DNA from: JAUVDZ01 sp042568205
Lineage (GTDB): Bacteria > Patescibacteriota > Gracilibacteria > UBA1369 > PNNO01
NCBI GenBank assembly: GCA_042568205.1
Contig: JBHPJE010000003.1
Coordinates: 1-64,000, forward strand
DNA length: 64,000 nucleotides
Reading direction: 5' to 3'
Shown here: piece after piece, positions 27,812 through 36,678 of the stretch
How positions within the stretch are numbered: the stretch's first letter is position 1
How the letters are laid out: each line of letters begins with the position of its first letter
Position numbers and translations under genes: made by a program
The notes under the pieces: model-generated
What the model saw: only the letters and a program-made list of their open reading frames with translations
What the model was told of the DNA's origin: nothing
Database searches by the model: none

Positions 27812-28597
27812 ATGTCCAAAACGAAAACCCTCATCACTCTCGTGGTCCTAATCGCCTGTGTTCAGGGCTGTAAGAAAAAAGCGAAAAGCAGCTCAAAAGC
27901 AAAGCCCACCAAATCCCTCACCCTCGAGACGAACAACTTCTATACCACGAAAGTCTTCGGCAACAATGGCCCTACTCTGTACGTGGTCAGCTGGGTGCAC
28001 GACGGCGGAACCCGTATGCGTATGTCCAAGGATCAACTCAGGATCCTGCTGAAAAGCAGACGCTCGCGCAACGTGGTCATGGCTGTCGAAGGAGAGGCTT
28101 CCGGGAAAAGGATCAACTACGTTGATCAGTGGAGCCGAAAAACTAGAGAGATCCTGCAGTTCGCAGAGCAAGAAGGCGTCCACATCTACGGTGCCGAGAA
28201 CATGAAGCTCAACGAAACCGTCCGTGCCGCTATGGGCTTCATTATGCGAAAAGGCCGAACCATGTCTGTTGAGAAGATCTGCACGTTCTTCTATGGCATT
28301 CAGATGATCAGCAAAAAACGGACCGCCGTTCTCCTCCATACTCTCAAGAAGTTCAAGGAGACTGGTCCGGACAATCTGGTCATCGGCATGATGGGTGACG
28401 ATCACTTCACTCTCTCTGAGCACCCCATCCTGGCGAACTTCGCCCAGAAGTACAATGTACGAATCGTTCTGTACTACACCAAAAGAGCTTCCAAACTGCA
28501 CTACCCTGCCTCGTGGCCCCTCGCCAAGTGCGGCGACATGAAGCGCTTCAAGAATAAATACGCGAAGAACATCGACAGAATGTCGAAAGGAGGTTAA
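27812..28597 (+). CDS. GC-rich lipoprotein, TraB/ChaN-like superfamily (tentative)
   Basis: A 261-residue protein with a signal peptide and lipobox VQGC (Cys20) followed by a Lys/Ser tether. The order TLYVVSWVHDGG, VVMAVEGEA, HIYGAEN, VIGMMGDDHFTL recalls the Tiki/TraB/ChaN superfamily, which uses paired His/Glu motifs. This match is weak and not proven. The coding sequence is clearly richer in G+C (many CTC, ATC, GCC, CGC codons) than all neighbours, suggesting a foreign origin. The Shine-Dalgarno AAGGAGAT is unusually good for this genome. The antisense strand is also open over 200 codons, which is a by-product of the composition. Confidence 0.72.
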   Translation: MSKTKTLITLVVLIACVQGCKKKAKSSSKAKPTKSLTLETNNFYTTKVFGNNGPTLYVVSWVHDGGTRMRMSKDQLRILLKSRRSRNVVMAVEGEASGKRINYVDQWSRKTREILQFAEQEGVHIYGAENMKLNETVRAAMGFIMRKGRTMSVEKICTFFYGIQMISKKRTAVLLHTLKKFKETGPDNLVIGMMGDDHFTLSEHPILANFAQKYNVRIVLYYTKRASKLHYPASWPLAKCGDMKRFKNKYAKNIDRMSKGG

Positions 28598-28613
28598 GAA
28601 ACACCAATAACAG

Positions 28614-28673
28614 CGAGCAGCATCTAAATGTTAGAAATAACATCACAATGGTTCTGCTCGTTGTGATGTTATT
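28614..28673 (+). terminator. Hairpin region after GC-rich lipoprotein gene
   Basis: AATAACATCACAA (28636-28648) pairs perfectly with TTGTGATGTTATT (28661-28673). A competing stem CGAGCAG/CTGCTCG (28614-28620 with 28654-28660) shares the loop. There is no U run after it, so it may be a processing or stability structure and not a classical terminator. Confidence 0.5.
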
Positions 28674-28688
28674 AAACAAATTAGACTG

Positions 28689-28717
28689 TTGACATCGAAT
28701 TATTAAAATGGTATAAT
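28689..28717 (+). promoter_or_regulatory. Perfect consensus sigma-70 promoter
   Basis: TTGACA (28689-28694), exactly 17 bases, TATAAT (28712-28717). No convincing protein gene starts within the next 300 bases. Confidence 0.8.
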
Positions 28718-28723
28718 ATACTT

Positions 28724-29035
28724 GTAATGATCTTTGAAATATCTTTGAAACTTGAGGAGCAGATGTTAGTAACTTAATTAATTTTATATTGCTAGCATCT
28801 GTGCCTTAAGTTTTGATAGCAGGAATAGGCCTGATTGTAGTTTCTCCCAAGACTCTATGGTCATTGTTAACTCGTTCTAAACGGGCTTGGTGTTTAGAGA
28901 GAAGTGGCAAACAGATTGTGAACTTTGGTGACTTCGTTCATAAAGATTCGATCCCGGTAACGGCTGGATTTTACTTTAAACTCTATCTGATGCTGAAAAT
29001 GCTATTAAAACTTTTGGCTTTTTTTGTGCTTTGAA
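28724..29035 (+). ncRNA. Candidate non-coding RNA locus
   Basis: This stretch follows the consensus promoter. It opens with a long hairpin: 28749-28769 pairs with 28792-28812 (20 of 21 positions, counting G-U pairs). The rest has no recognised fold. A TTG-initiated frame of 73 codons (28813-29034) exists but has no Shine-Dalgarno. A tiny frame (ATG 28763, four codons) lies in the hairpin after GAGGAG. The motifs of tmRNA, RNase P, SRP and 6S RNA were not found. It may be a regulatory RNA or a decayed gene. Confidence 0.4.
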
Positions 29036-29089
29036 AATAACCACCCTTATCGGTATACTCAACATAGATAATTTAGTATCGCTTTTTGC

Positions 29090-31126
29090 ATGCAAAAAAA
29101 TAAATATAACTGGATTTGGGTCGGCATACTTATACTTATTCCATTTATTCTTTTTGGCAGGCATTTATTTTTTGGCGGATATATTGGTGATTTAGGTGAT
29201 GATCTCGTACAAAACCTTCCAAATAAATTTATACTTTTCGAATACCTAATAAATGGCGAATTCCCTTTATGGAATCCATATATTTTTATGGGATTCCCTT
29301 TGCTTGCTGACATTCAGGTTGGCGCGCTTTATTTACCCAACATACTATCTTTCGCACTATTTGATCACTTCATTCAATCGTACAATTTTCTTGCAGTGCT
29401 TCATTTAGTAATTGCTCAAGTAGGTATGTATCTGTTTTTAAGAGAAGAGGGATTCAAGAGGCCATCAGCTTTTATCGGAGCTTTTGCTTTTGCCTTTTCT
29501 GGTGCGGTTATGAGGAAGCTTCCATTTATTAATATGGTTGAAATTATTGCGCTTGTTCCGTTGTTTCTATATGTTTTGCTGAGGTTTGTTAAAAAGCCGA
29601 AGTTTTTGTGGATTGCCCTTGGTAGTTTGATTTTTGCGTTCATGGTTTTTGCGGGCCATCCCCCATCTATTGGGTACTTTCTTATTATTGGTGTTACTTA
29701 TCTTGTTGCGCACTATTTATTTCATCGAAAAATTAACGTTATTTATGGATTTTTATTAATGATAGCTATTGGTGTTCTTTTGTCAGCTGTCCAAATATTA
29801 CCTTTCCTTAATTTAATACAGCAATCAGCGCGATCAGGTATTGAATTAGCAGAATTCTATCAGGGTTCAATGAGCTTCACAGGCATATTTAAAGGATTAA
29901 CAACCTGGGAATACGGCAGTCTTGATTATTCTCATTATGGTGGATTCATCCCATTGATCGCCTTGGCTTTATTAATTTGGCCAATTAAACAAAAAGAAAC
30001 ATTCAAACACTTTAGATTGTGGATATTCTTACTTCTCTTCTTTTCTGTGTTTTTCATGCTGGGAGAGAATAATCCATTATATCAATTAGTTCATAAGGTC
30101 CCGTTTTTTGGAAACATCAGAGTCCCTGGAAGGTATGGGATCATATTCAATGTAGGAATGGCTATTTCATTTGCAGTTGTGATTAATTGGCTGCTTGCAA
30201 AAAAGAAGAAAGTTATAAATATTTTGGTTATTATTCTTTCATTGTTGGTTATTGTTGATTTGGGATATTACACAATGCGTTCTTTGCCTTTTAATCCCGT
30301 TGAAAAAGCTAATAATATTTTATATTCAGAAAGTCTCGACACTCTTCGATCGCATATGCAAGACGATAATGATGGTTTGGGTAATGCGCGTGTTCTTACT
30401 TCCAATACTATCCCAACAAATACGAATTATGTGCATGGGGTTGAATATATTCATGGTTATAATCCAATAGTTCTACAGGATTATAAAACTATGTTTATAA
30501 CTGATACTTTCTATAATGAAAGTCCTTTAAAAATCTTTGAAAATAATAAGTTATTTTCTTTGTTTAATCTGAAATATTATGTTTTGCCTAAAACTGATGA
30601 TGTTAAAGAAGGATTAGAAAAGTTTGATGCTTCGCTTGACTTCACTTTATATAAAAATACTAATTATACTGATAGAATTTATAGTCCGGAGCGCATTTTT
30701 TATGTGAAGTCTTTGGCTCAGGCAAGAGGTACTATTTTTAATGATGATTTTGATATTAAAAAGGATGCGACTGTTCAGACTGAGGATTCTGATAAGGCTG
30801 TGGAAATTTTAAAACCTCTGGAAATTTCAGAAATACAGTATGATCTTCAAGGAATTCAATTAGAAGTTGAAAGTGATGAAATGGGATTTCTGATAGTTAA
30901 TGATACTTATTATCCCGAGTGGAAAGCGTATATTGACGGTGAGAAAACTGAAATAATCAAAACAAATGGGCTTGTAAGAGGAATTTTTGTGCCAGAAGGA
31001 AGGCATACTGTGATATTTGCGTATCAGCCAGTTTATTTTTATGTAGGATTAGTGGTGAGTTTGGTTACTTTCTTGTTGATGTTGGTGATTGTGGGGTTTT
31101 GGGATAGGAAGTTGTTTGGGAAGTAA
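29090..31126 (+). CDS. YfhO-family membrane protein
   Basis: A 678-residue protein with about 11-12 membrane helices in the first 400 residues and an extracytoplasmic C-terminal domain, closed by one last helix. The YfhO signature GDLGDDLVQNLP and LINGEFPLWNPYIFMGFPLL near the N-terminus is clear. Family members are predicted GT-C-like glycosyltransferases that decorate lipoteichoic acid or other surface polymers with sugar from a polyprenyl carrier. This one would fit with the Dpm1-like enzyme at 21010. Confidence 0.88.
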   Translation: MQKNKYNWIWVGILILIPFILFGRHLFFGGYIGDLGDDLVQNLPNKFILFEYLINGEFPLWNPYIFMGFPLLADIQVGALYLPNILSFALFDHFIQSYNFLAVLHLVIAQVGMYLFLREEGFKRPSAFIGAFAFAFSGAVMRKLPFINMVEIIALVPLFLYVLLRFVKKPKFLWIALGSLIFAFMVFAGHPPSIGYFLIIGVTYLVAHYLFHRKINVIYGFLLMIAIGVLLSAVQILPFLNLIQQSARSGIELAEFYQGSMSFTGIFKGLTTWEYGSLDYSHYGGFIPLIALALLIWPIKQKETFKHFRLWIFLLLFFSVFFMLGENNPLYQLVHKVPFFGNIRVPGRYGIIFNVGMAISFAVVINWLLAKKKKVINILVIILSLLVIVDLGYYTMRSLPFNPVEKANNILYSESLDTLRSHMQDDNDGLGNARVLTSNTIPTNTNYVHGVEYIHGYNPIVLQDYKTMFITDTFYNESPLKIFENNKLFSLFNLKYYVLPKTDDVKEGLEKFDASLDFTLYKNTNYTDRIYSPERIFYVKSLAQARGTIFNDDFDIKKDATVQTEDSDKAVEILKPLEISEIQYDLQGIQLEVESDEMGFLIVNDTYYPEWKAYIDGEKTEIIKTNGLVRGIFVPEGRHTVIFAYQPVYFYVGLVVSLVTFLLMLVIVGFWDRKLFGK

Positions 31127-31130
31127 GATA

Positions 31131-31139
31131 TGTTATAAT
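31131..31139 (+). promoter_or_regulatory. Extended -10 promoter
   Basis: TGTTATAAT with TATAAT at 31134-31139, about 26 bases before the ATG at 31165. Confidence 0.55.
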
Positions 31140-31164
31140 TCAGTTAGCTTTTTAAACATACAAT

Positions 31165-31461
31165 ATGAATCCAAAACCACTTGATGCTGTACCAGGAATA
31201 GATGAAGAAGCAATTGAAGGTTTAATAGCTGAATTACGCTTAATACCTGATGGTGATAAACCAACGATTATTGGTAGTAGCGAAATTAGAACTATAAATG
31301 AAATGATTGACCATTTAGAAAGAAGAACACCTGCTGGAATGGAGCTTTTGAGTTTAGATAGATCAGTTCGTGAAAGAACAGCTCGTGCTCAAACAGAGAA
31401 GGAACAAAATCCAGGAATAGTTGCAAGAATAAGAGGTGCAATTAATCGACTTTTACCTTAA
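31165..31461 (+). CDS. Small hypothetical protein (98 residues)
   Basis: A soluble, charged protein of unknown family. It reads MNPKPLDAVPGIDEEAIEGL at the start and has a basic amphipathic end (IVARIRGAINRLLP). It has its own extended -10 promoter, so expression is likely. No function can be given. Confidence 0.6.
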   Translation: MNPKPLDAVPGIDEEAIEGLIAELRLIPDGDKPTIIGSSEIRTINEMIDHLERRTPAGMELLSLDRSVRERTARAQTEKEQNPGIVARIRGAINRLLP

Positions 31462-31486
31462 TCTTGTTTGTGCTTATTTCAAACAC

Positions 31487-31510
31487 CTCTCGCCCATGCG
31501 GGCTCGAGAG
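31487..31510. terminator. Hairpin between converging gene and tRNA-Lys
   Basis: CTCTCGCCC-atgc-GGGctCGAGAG forms a nine-pair stem with a two-base bulge. There is no U run on either side, so intrinsic termination is uncertain. Confidence 0.4.
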
Positions 31511-31568
31511 AAACCAGCATCCTGTTCAATCAGTCACTTCGTTCCTTCTTCACAGCATGCAGAAATTC

Positions 31569-31644
31569 TGGTGGGCGCACTGGGACTCGAACCCAGGACC
31601 ATTTGCTTAAGAGGCAAGTGCTCTACCAACTGAGCTATACACCC
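31569..31644 (-). tRNA. tRNA-Lys (anticodon CTT)
   Basis: Minus strand with acceptor GGGTGTA/TGCGCCC, D arm GCTCAGTTGGTAGAGC, anticodon loop CTCTTAA (CTT), T loop TTCGAGT and an encoded CCA. The first anticodon-stem pair appears to be a C-A mismatch. Confidence 0.95.
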
Positions 31645-31724
31645 ATAATTTGTCTTTATTAGCGAACAAAAATGTACCATAGCTACTGTCCCCTTTCAAG
31701 GTTACATTTTGCTGATTTTCGTAT

Positions 31725-31730
31725 TATAAT
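31725..31730 (+). promoter_or_regulatory. -10 box of leaderless GtrA-GT2 gene
   Basis: TATAAT at 31725-31730 lies seven bases before the chosen ATG at 31738, which argues for that start over the upstream frame opening at 31672. Confidence 0.55.
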
Positions 31731-31737
31731 CAATGTG

Positions 31738-32856
31738 ATGTCACTAATTAAACAATTCTTACCATTTTTGAAATATTGCGTTGTCGGAACTTCCGGTACG
31801 TTTGTTGATTTTGCATCTCTTTATGTGATGGTAGAGTATTTTGGCCTAAATGTTTATATTGGAGCGACTCTGGCCTTTTTACTCGCTGTTGTTAATAACT
31901 TCACTTTTAATAAAATCTGGACATTTAAAAATAAAGACAAAGCTTTGCGAAAGCAATTTATCAAATTCTTACTTGTTTCGTGTGTTGGGCTTTGTATTAC
32001 TTTGAGCTTCATGTTCATCTATGTGAATTTAATTGGAATTTGGTATATGCTAGCCAAAATTTTAACTGCTCCTTTTGTATTAACTTGGAACTTTCTTGCA
32101 AATAAATATTGGACTTTTAGAGCAAATGAACGAAATGTTGAAAAAAGAGAAGCTTTTGAATATGAATTAAGTATTGTGATTCCAGCTTTTAATGAAGAGC
32201 GACAAATTAAGCAAACTTTAAATGACGTGTTGGCTCATGCACCAGAAGCTGAGATAATTTGTGTTAATGATGGCAGTACAGATGGAACTTTGGAAATTTT
32301 ACTGGAATTTAAAGGGATTCGCGTGATCTCTTACGAAAAAAACCAAGGTAAAGGATATGCAGTTAAACAAGGAATGCTCAGTGCTAAGGGCAAATACGTA
32401 ATGTTCATAGATGCTGATAATCAGATCCCAATTCATCAAATCGATGAGTTGTTGCCTAGGATTCGAGAAGGCATGGATGTAGTTGTTGGCTCACGATACT
32501 TACCAGGAAGCACAAATGATGACAAACAGTCTTTATTTAGAAATATCTTAAGCCGAACTGGCAACTTTTTAATTCGTTTGTTTTTAATTAGTGATATTAA
32601 GGATTCTCAATGTGGAATCAAAATGTTTGAGCATAATGCAGCGCAGCAAATCTTTTCACGTCAAAAAACTAAACGTTTTTCATTTGATATGGAAGTTCTT
32701 GTAATCGCTCAATCATTAGGTTACTCATTTGTTGAAATTCCAATTGACTGGAATCGCTCTACAGATAGCAGCTTACGGGCTGTCCGCGATTCCTTTAAAA
32801 CACTTTTTGATTTATTTTATATAAAACTTAATCTATGGTGTGGAAGATATGAATAA
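31738..32856 (+). CDS. GtrA-GT2 fusion protein
   Basis: A 372-residue fusion. Residues 1-130 are a GtrA domain of four membrane helices (KYCVVGTSGTFVDFASLYVM, FTFNKIWTFK and NFLANKYWTFR repeats). Residues 140-372 are a GT2 domain (LSIVIPAFNEERQI, VNDGSTDGTLE, metal site DADNQI, VVGSRYLPGS, DSQCGIKMF). GtrA proteins help move polyprenyl-linked sugars across the membrane, and the GT2 half makes such lipids. Fusion joins synthesis and flipping. The start at 31738 matches the leaderless promoter. The gene overlaps the next one by eight bases. Confidence 0.9.
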   Translation: MSLIKQFLPFLKYCVVGTSGTFVDFASLYVMVEYFGLNVYIGATLAFLLAVVNNFTFNKIWTFKNKDKALRKQFIKFLLVSCVGLCITLSFMFIYVNLIGIWYMLAKILTAPFVLTWNFLANKYWTFRANERNVEKREAFEYELSIVIPAFNEERQIKQTLNDVLAHAPEAEIICVNDGSTDGTLEILLEFKGIRVISYEKNQGKGYAVKQGMLSAKGKYVMFIDADNQIPIHQIDELLPRIREGMDVVVGSRYLPGSTNDDKQSLFRNILSRTGNFLIRLFLISDIKDSQCGIKMFEHNAAQQIFSRQKTKRFSFDMEVLVIAQSLGYSFVEIPIDWNRSTDSSLRAVRDSFKTLFDLFYIKLNLWCGRYE

Positions 32857-33970
32857 AAGCGATCGAAAAATAGTTTTGTTTTATACTGATACGCCTTATG
32901 CAGGAGGTGCTGAGAATCAGATGTATTTGCTTGCGAAGTTTTTAGATAAGGAGAAGTATGAGGTTAAGCTTATTTGCTCTGATTATAAAAGCCTAGGCGA
33001 TTGGGCTGCACGTTTTGAAGCTGAAGGCATTGAAGTTGTTAAATTAAATGTGTTCCATAAGCATGATCCAAGACATTATGTACAACTGAAAGAATATATT
33101 AAAAGAGAGCCTTGTGACCTTATGCATATCCATGTTTGGAATCCTGCTTCTTGTAGATATGCGTTCATGGCAGCAAACAAGTACAATTTACCGCTTATAG
33201 TAACCGAACATGATCCTTTTGAGTTACCAAAATTTAAAAAATATATTAAGAACAAATTAATGAGACGTGTTCAAAAAATTGTAACAGTTTCACATGCCAA
33301 CGAAAAACTTATGCAAAACCTTTTCCCTGAACTAAAAAATTATACAACTACGATTTTAAATGGAATCGATGCAACTTGGTTCGAATCTCAACTTTTAAAT
33401 TTTTCAGAAGCAAAAATCAAGGAGTTTAGAGAAGAAGAATTCGATGCTTCAGATGATACAAAAGTAATTCTAACTGTCGCAGAACTCCATGAGCGAAAAG
33501 GCCTTACGTATCTCATAAAAGCAATGCCGACTATCCTTGAAAAAATCCCAAATACAAAACTAGTTATTGTAGGAGAAGGTCCACAAAGACCTGAACTTGA
33601 AAAACTGATACAGGAAAAAAACATTAAACTCCTTGGACACCGCAAAGACATACCAAAACTAATGGCTTCAGCTAACCTTTTTGTTTTGCCTAGCGTGAAA
33701 GAAGCATTTGGATTAGTTATACTCGAAGCAATGGCTGCCTGGCTTCCAGTGCTAGCTTCAAATGTTGGAGGAATTCCTGAGATTATAGAAGACAACGTAA
33801 ATGGCTTCTTGGTTGAACCAAAAGATTCTGATGCTCTTGCCAAGAAGATTTTAGAATTATTTAATGAAAATTTTAAATTTGAGGAGTATATTAAGAATGC
33901 TCAGGCTATCCTAAAAGATAAGTTTGATGCCAAAGCAATGGCTAAACAATACGAAAAAATCTATGGCTAA
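32849..33970 (+). CDS. GT4-family glycosyltransferase
   Basis: A 373-residue GT-B fold enzyme. The N-terminal domain has YTDTPYAGGAENQMYLLAKF, and the C-terminal domain has ILTVAELHERKGLTYLIKA, the donor-site EAFGLVILEAMAAWLPVLAS and VGGIPEII. GT4 enzymes add sugars from nucleotide donors to lipid or sugar acceptors at the inner membrane face. The ATG at 32849 overlaps the previous gene. A GTG at 32840 is an alternative. The next gene, radA, begins inside its last codons. Confidence 0.92.
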   Translation: MNKSDRKIVLFYTDTPYAGGAENQMYLLAKFLDKEKYEVKLICSDYKSLGDWAARFEAEGIEVVKLNVFHKHDPRHYVQLKEYIKREPCDLMHIHVWNPASCRYAFMAANKYNLPLIVTEHDPFELPKFKKYIKNKLMRRVQKIVTVSHANEKLMQNLFPELKNYTTTILNGIDATWFESQLLNFSEAKIKEFREEEFDASDDTKVILTVAELHERKGLTYLIKAMPTILEKIPNTKLVIVGEGPQRPELEKLIQEKNIKLLGHRKDIPKLMASANLFVLPSVKEAFGLVILEAMAAWLPVLASNVGGIPEIIEDNVNGFLVEPKDSDALAKKILELFNENFKFEEYIKNAQAILKDKFDAKAMAKQYEKIYG

Positions 33971-35261
33971 AGTAAAATCATTCTACATCTGCAAAGACTG
34001 CGGCTATGAAAGCCCAAAATGGACAGGGAAATGCCCAAGCTGTGAGTCATGGAATTCTTTTAGTGAAGATGCTGTTGAACAAAAACCATCAAAAATTAAA
34101 TCTCACGCACGCACAGTCACTCCCCTAACCTTAACTAACGCCAAAGAAAAGCGAATCCCTTTAAAAATGGATGAAATAAACCGCGTTTTAGGAGGCGGAA
34201 TCATGGAAGGCTCGCTCACACTCTTAACAGGTGAACCTGGAATCGGAAAATCTACCCTAACATTACAAATCTGCGACCAATTAACAGAAGGTACAGCAAA
34301 AGTACTCTATATTTCAGGAGAAGAATCACAAAATCAGATCGCATCACGTGCTCAACGCCTAAAAATCGCCAGCGAGAAGATCTCATTCCTCGCTGAAACC
34401 AACTTAGAAACAATTTTAGCAACACTTCACCAAGAGAAACCAGACTTTTTGGTAATAGATTCAATTCAGGTAATGCAATCGTCTGACATGACGAGTTTTG
34501 CAGGAAGCATAGGCCAAATTCGATACTCAGCAGAAAAGTTCATGGAATATGCAAAAAAATATAACGTGCCAACAATTCTAATCGGACACGTAACAAAAGA
34601 TGGAAACCTTGCAGGTCCGCGCGTACTCGAACACCTCGTTGACACAGTTTTATACATCGAAGGAGACAGATACAAACAGTTTAGAATACTACGAGCACAA
34701 AAAAACAGATTCGGCTCAACAAACGAAATCGGAATCTTTGAAATGCGCAGCGAAGGCTTGGTTGAAGTTACAAATCCATCAGCAGGATTTTTAGAAGGTC
34801 GCCGAGAAGATGCCGTCGGCTCAGCAATCACAGTTACAATGGAAGGAACCCGTCCTATACTCGTCGAAGTCCAAGCTTTATCAAACGTAACACCATTCGG
34901 ATATCCAAAACGAACATCAACAGGCTTTGATGTGAACCGAGCACAACTTTTAATATCAGTTTTACAAAAATATGCACGAATTAACCTCGCAAACCAAGAC
35001 ATCTTCGTAAATGTAGTCGGCGGAATGCGGCTTAAGGATCCCGCTTGTGACCTTGGCGTTCTAATGGCAATAGCGTCGTCGTTTTTGCAGAAAACAATAC
35101 CTTCAGATACATGCTTCATCGGTGAAGTCGGCCTTTCAGGCGAAGTTCGCAGCGTTGGTCAAATCGAAAAACGAGCAGCCGAGGCTAAAAAACTCGGATT
35201 CAAAAAGGTGGTGACGCCTAAAGATGTGAAAAATGTGGTTGATGCGGTGAAGGGATTGTAG
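33963..35261 (+). CDS. radA: DNA repair protein RadA
   Basis: A 432-residue protein with the full RadA plan. It has an N-terminal C4 zinc finger (CKDCGYESPKWTGKCPSCES), a RecA-like ATPase with Walker A GEPGIGKST, the RadA-specific KNRFGSTNEIG motif, and a C-terminal Lon-protease-like domain (VNVVGGMRLKDPACDLGVLM). RadA drives branch migration in recombination. An upstream frame opens at 33924, but the zinc finger begins right after the ATG at 33963. Its overlap with a glycosyltransferase gene is a packing effect and not a functional link. Confidence 0.96.
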   Translation: MAKVKSFYICKDCGYESPKWTGKCPSCESWNSFSEDAVEQKPSKIKSHARTVTPLTLTNAKEKRIPLKMDEINRVLGGGIMEGSLTLLTGEPGIGKSTLTLQICDQLTEGTAKVLYISGEESQNQIASRAQRLKIASEKISFLAETNLETILATLHQEKPDFLVIDSIQVMQSSDMTSFAGSIGQIRYSAEKFMEYAKKYNVPTILIGHVTKDGNLAGPRVLEHLVDTVLYIEGDRYKQFRILRAQKNRFGSTNEIGIFEMRSEGLVEVTNPSAGFLEGRREDAVGSAITVTMEGTRPILVEVQALSNVTPFGYPKRTSTGFDVNRAQLLISVLQKYARINLANQDIFVNVVGGMRLKDPACDLGVLMAIASSFLQKTIPSDTCFIGEVGLSGEVRSVGQIEKRAAEAKKLGFKKVVTPKDVKNVVDAVKGL

Positions 35262-35275
35262 TATGATCCCCTCCT

Positions 35276-36412
35276 ATGCAAAAATCACCAGAACAATTCG
35301 GTATCGAAGAAATCCCTCAAATACTACAAGTTGAGGAAGTTTCTCAAATAATACAGGGTCTTTTACAAAATGCTCTTGTTGAATTAGAAGTTGATGAAGG
35401 AGAAGCGCAAGAATTAGCAGATTTATGTATTGAATTCGGTAAAAGAGCAGTTAACGTAGCAAATTACGAAGAAGAAGCTCACAGACTTTTTATTGGCCAA
35501 GGTCTCGAAGCACCTATTCAAAAACGTCTTACTGATCGTGCGCATTTAATTAAAGAACAAATTTTGCCACACCTTGTACCTGGGACAGTTTTGGATTTAG
35601 GCTGCGGTGATGGCCAGGTTGGACATCTTCTTTCAAAGGAAGGTTTTCGTGTTCAACTTGCAGATGTTTATGAGCATCCTAAAGCTAGAGAAACTGGATT
35701 ATTATATACCGTTCAAAACGAAGGAGAACCATTACATGATATAGAAGATAATCATTTTGATAATGTACTGTTAGCTATGGTTTTGCATCATAGTGATGAT
35801 CCGGATTTTTTATTAAAAGAAGCTGAAAGAGTAGTTAAGCCTGGTGGAAAAGTAATTTTAATTGAATCTGTTTATGGAGTTGATGATCACAAAGACCATC
35901 CTGATGCAGAATTCTGGACAAGACTAACTGCAATTCAACAAAGATTCTCAAATGTGTTTTTTGATCATTTTTATAACAGAATCTTACATTATTCTTTCGA
36001 TCCTGATAAAAAAGTTAACGTACCATGTAATTTTGATACTCCAGGAGGTTGGAGAGAACGCACAGAAGCAATTGGCTTAACTCAAAATAAATCAATTCAA
36101 TTAGGTCTAGATCATGAAATAGTCCCTGAATGGCATACCTTAGATGAATTAACAAAACCACATGAGAGCGAACCACACCCAGATATTGAACAAATCGACT
36201 CTTACGATGATTATCAACAAAAAGTTGAGCAACTTGAAGAAGAAGGCTATGAATATGATGGATATATCGACATTGGTTCTCTTGATGAAGAATTAGAGCT
36301 ATATCGTGCGGAAAGAGTATTTAATTTTGTTGTTTTGCCTCAGTTTATGGATGGCGAAAAAAGCGATGAGTTTGTTGAAATCTGGGTTCCTTTTGATAAT
36401 AAGGAATATTAG
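35276..36412 (+). CDS. SAM-dependent methyltransferase, class I
   Basis: A 378-residue protein. An N-terminal helical region of 100 residues precedes a Rossmann methyltransferase core: TVLDLGCGDGQVGHLL (motif I), DNVLLAMVLHHSDD (motif IV), and GGKVILIESVYG (post-motif). The C-terminal part is acidic and of unknown fold. The substrate is unknown. The promoter TTGATG-N17-TATGAT lies in the end of radA and would give a leader of only a few bases. Confidence 0.8.
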   Translation: MQKSPEQFGIEEIPQILQVEEVSQIIQGLLQNALVELEVDEGEAQELADLCIEFGKRAVNVANYEEEAHRLFIGQGLEAPIQKRLTDRAHLIKEQILPHLVPGTVLDLGCGDGQVGHLLSKEGFRVQLADVYEHPKARETGLLYTVQNEGEPLHDIEDNHFDNVLLAMVLHHSDDPDFLLKEAERVVKPGGKVILIESVYGVDDHKDHPDAEFWTRLTAIQQRFSNVFFDHFYNRILHYSFDPDKKVNVPCNFDTPGGWRERTEAIGLTQNKSIQLGLDHEIVPEWHTLDELTKPHESEPHPDIEQIDSYDDYQQKVEQLEEEGYEYDGYIDIGSLDEELELYRAERVFNFVVLPQFMDGEKSDEFVEIWVPFDNKEY

Positions 36413-36678
36413 TCAATAACTTCAATCCCCATTTCATCTAATTCCAAAATTAAACATTCCCTGAAATTAGCTAAATCAGGATTTGTATTAACAAAAGCAA
36501 AAGATACAGTTTTCTCTGTCTTAATTCCTTTAAGCTCAATCCAAACTTTATTTGTAGCTTCATCCAACACCTCAATATTCAATTTCACCTTCTCTCCATT
36601 AAATGAGTCTGGTTGTCGAACAGTGAATAAATCCCCTGTTATTAATGGATGGTTATTAAAACTATCTATTCCTCTCAT
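36409..36678 (-). CDS. Small hypothetical protein (89 residues)
   Basis: Mostly beta-forming sequence (KVKLNIEVLDEATNKVWIEL) with no signal or membrane segment. It overlaps tatD by four bases at its start and the methyltransferase by four bases at its end, so it is likely translated together with tatD. No family is recognised. Confidence 0.6.
   Translation of the reverse strand: MRGIDSFNNHPLITGDLFTVRQPDSFNGEKVKLNIEVLDEATNKVWIELKGIKTEKTVSFAFVNTNPDLANFRECLILELDEMGIEVID

Noticed and set aside
27893..28501. Open antisense frame of about 200 codons opposite the GC-rich lipoprotein gene
   Set aside because: The sense strand has a lipobox, Shine-Dalgarno and promoter. The antisense frame is a composition effect of GC-rich codons and has no start signals.
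31487..31510. Strong hairpin upstream of tRNA-Lys as an integration or terminator site
   Set aside because: No U run and no repeat copy elsewhere, so it is listed only as a hairpin of unclear role.
34466..35119. Antisense frame of 217 codons within radA
   Set aside because: radA has all family motifs on the plus strand. The antisense frame has none and no ribosome site.
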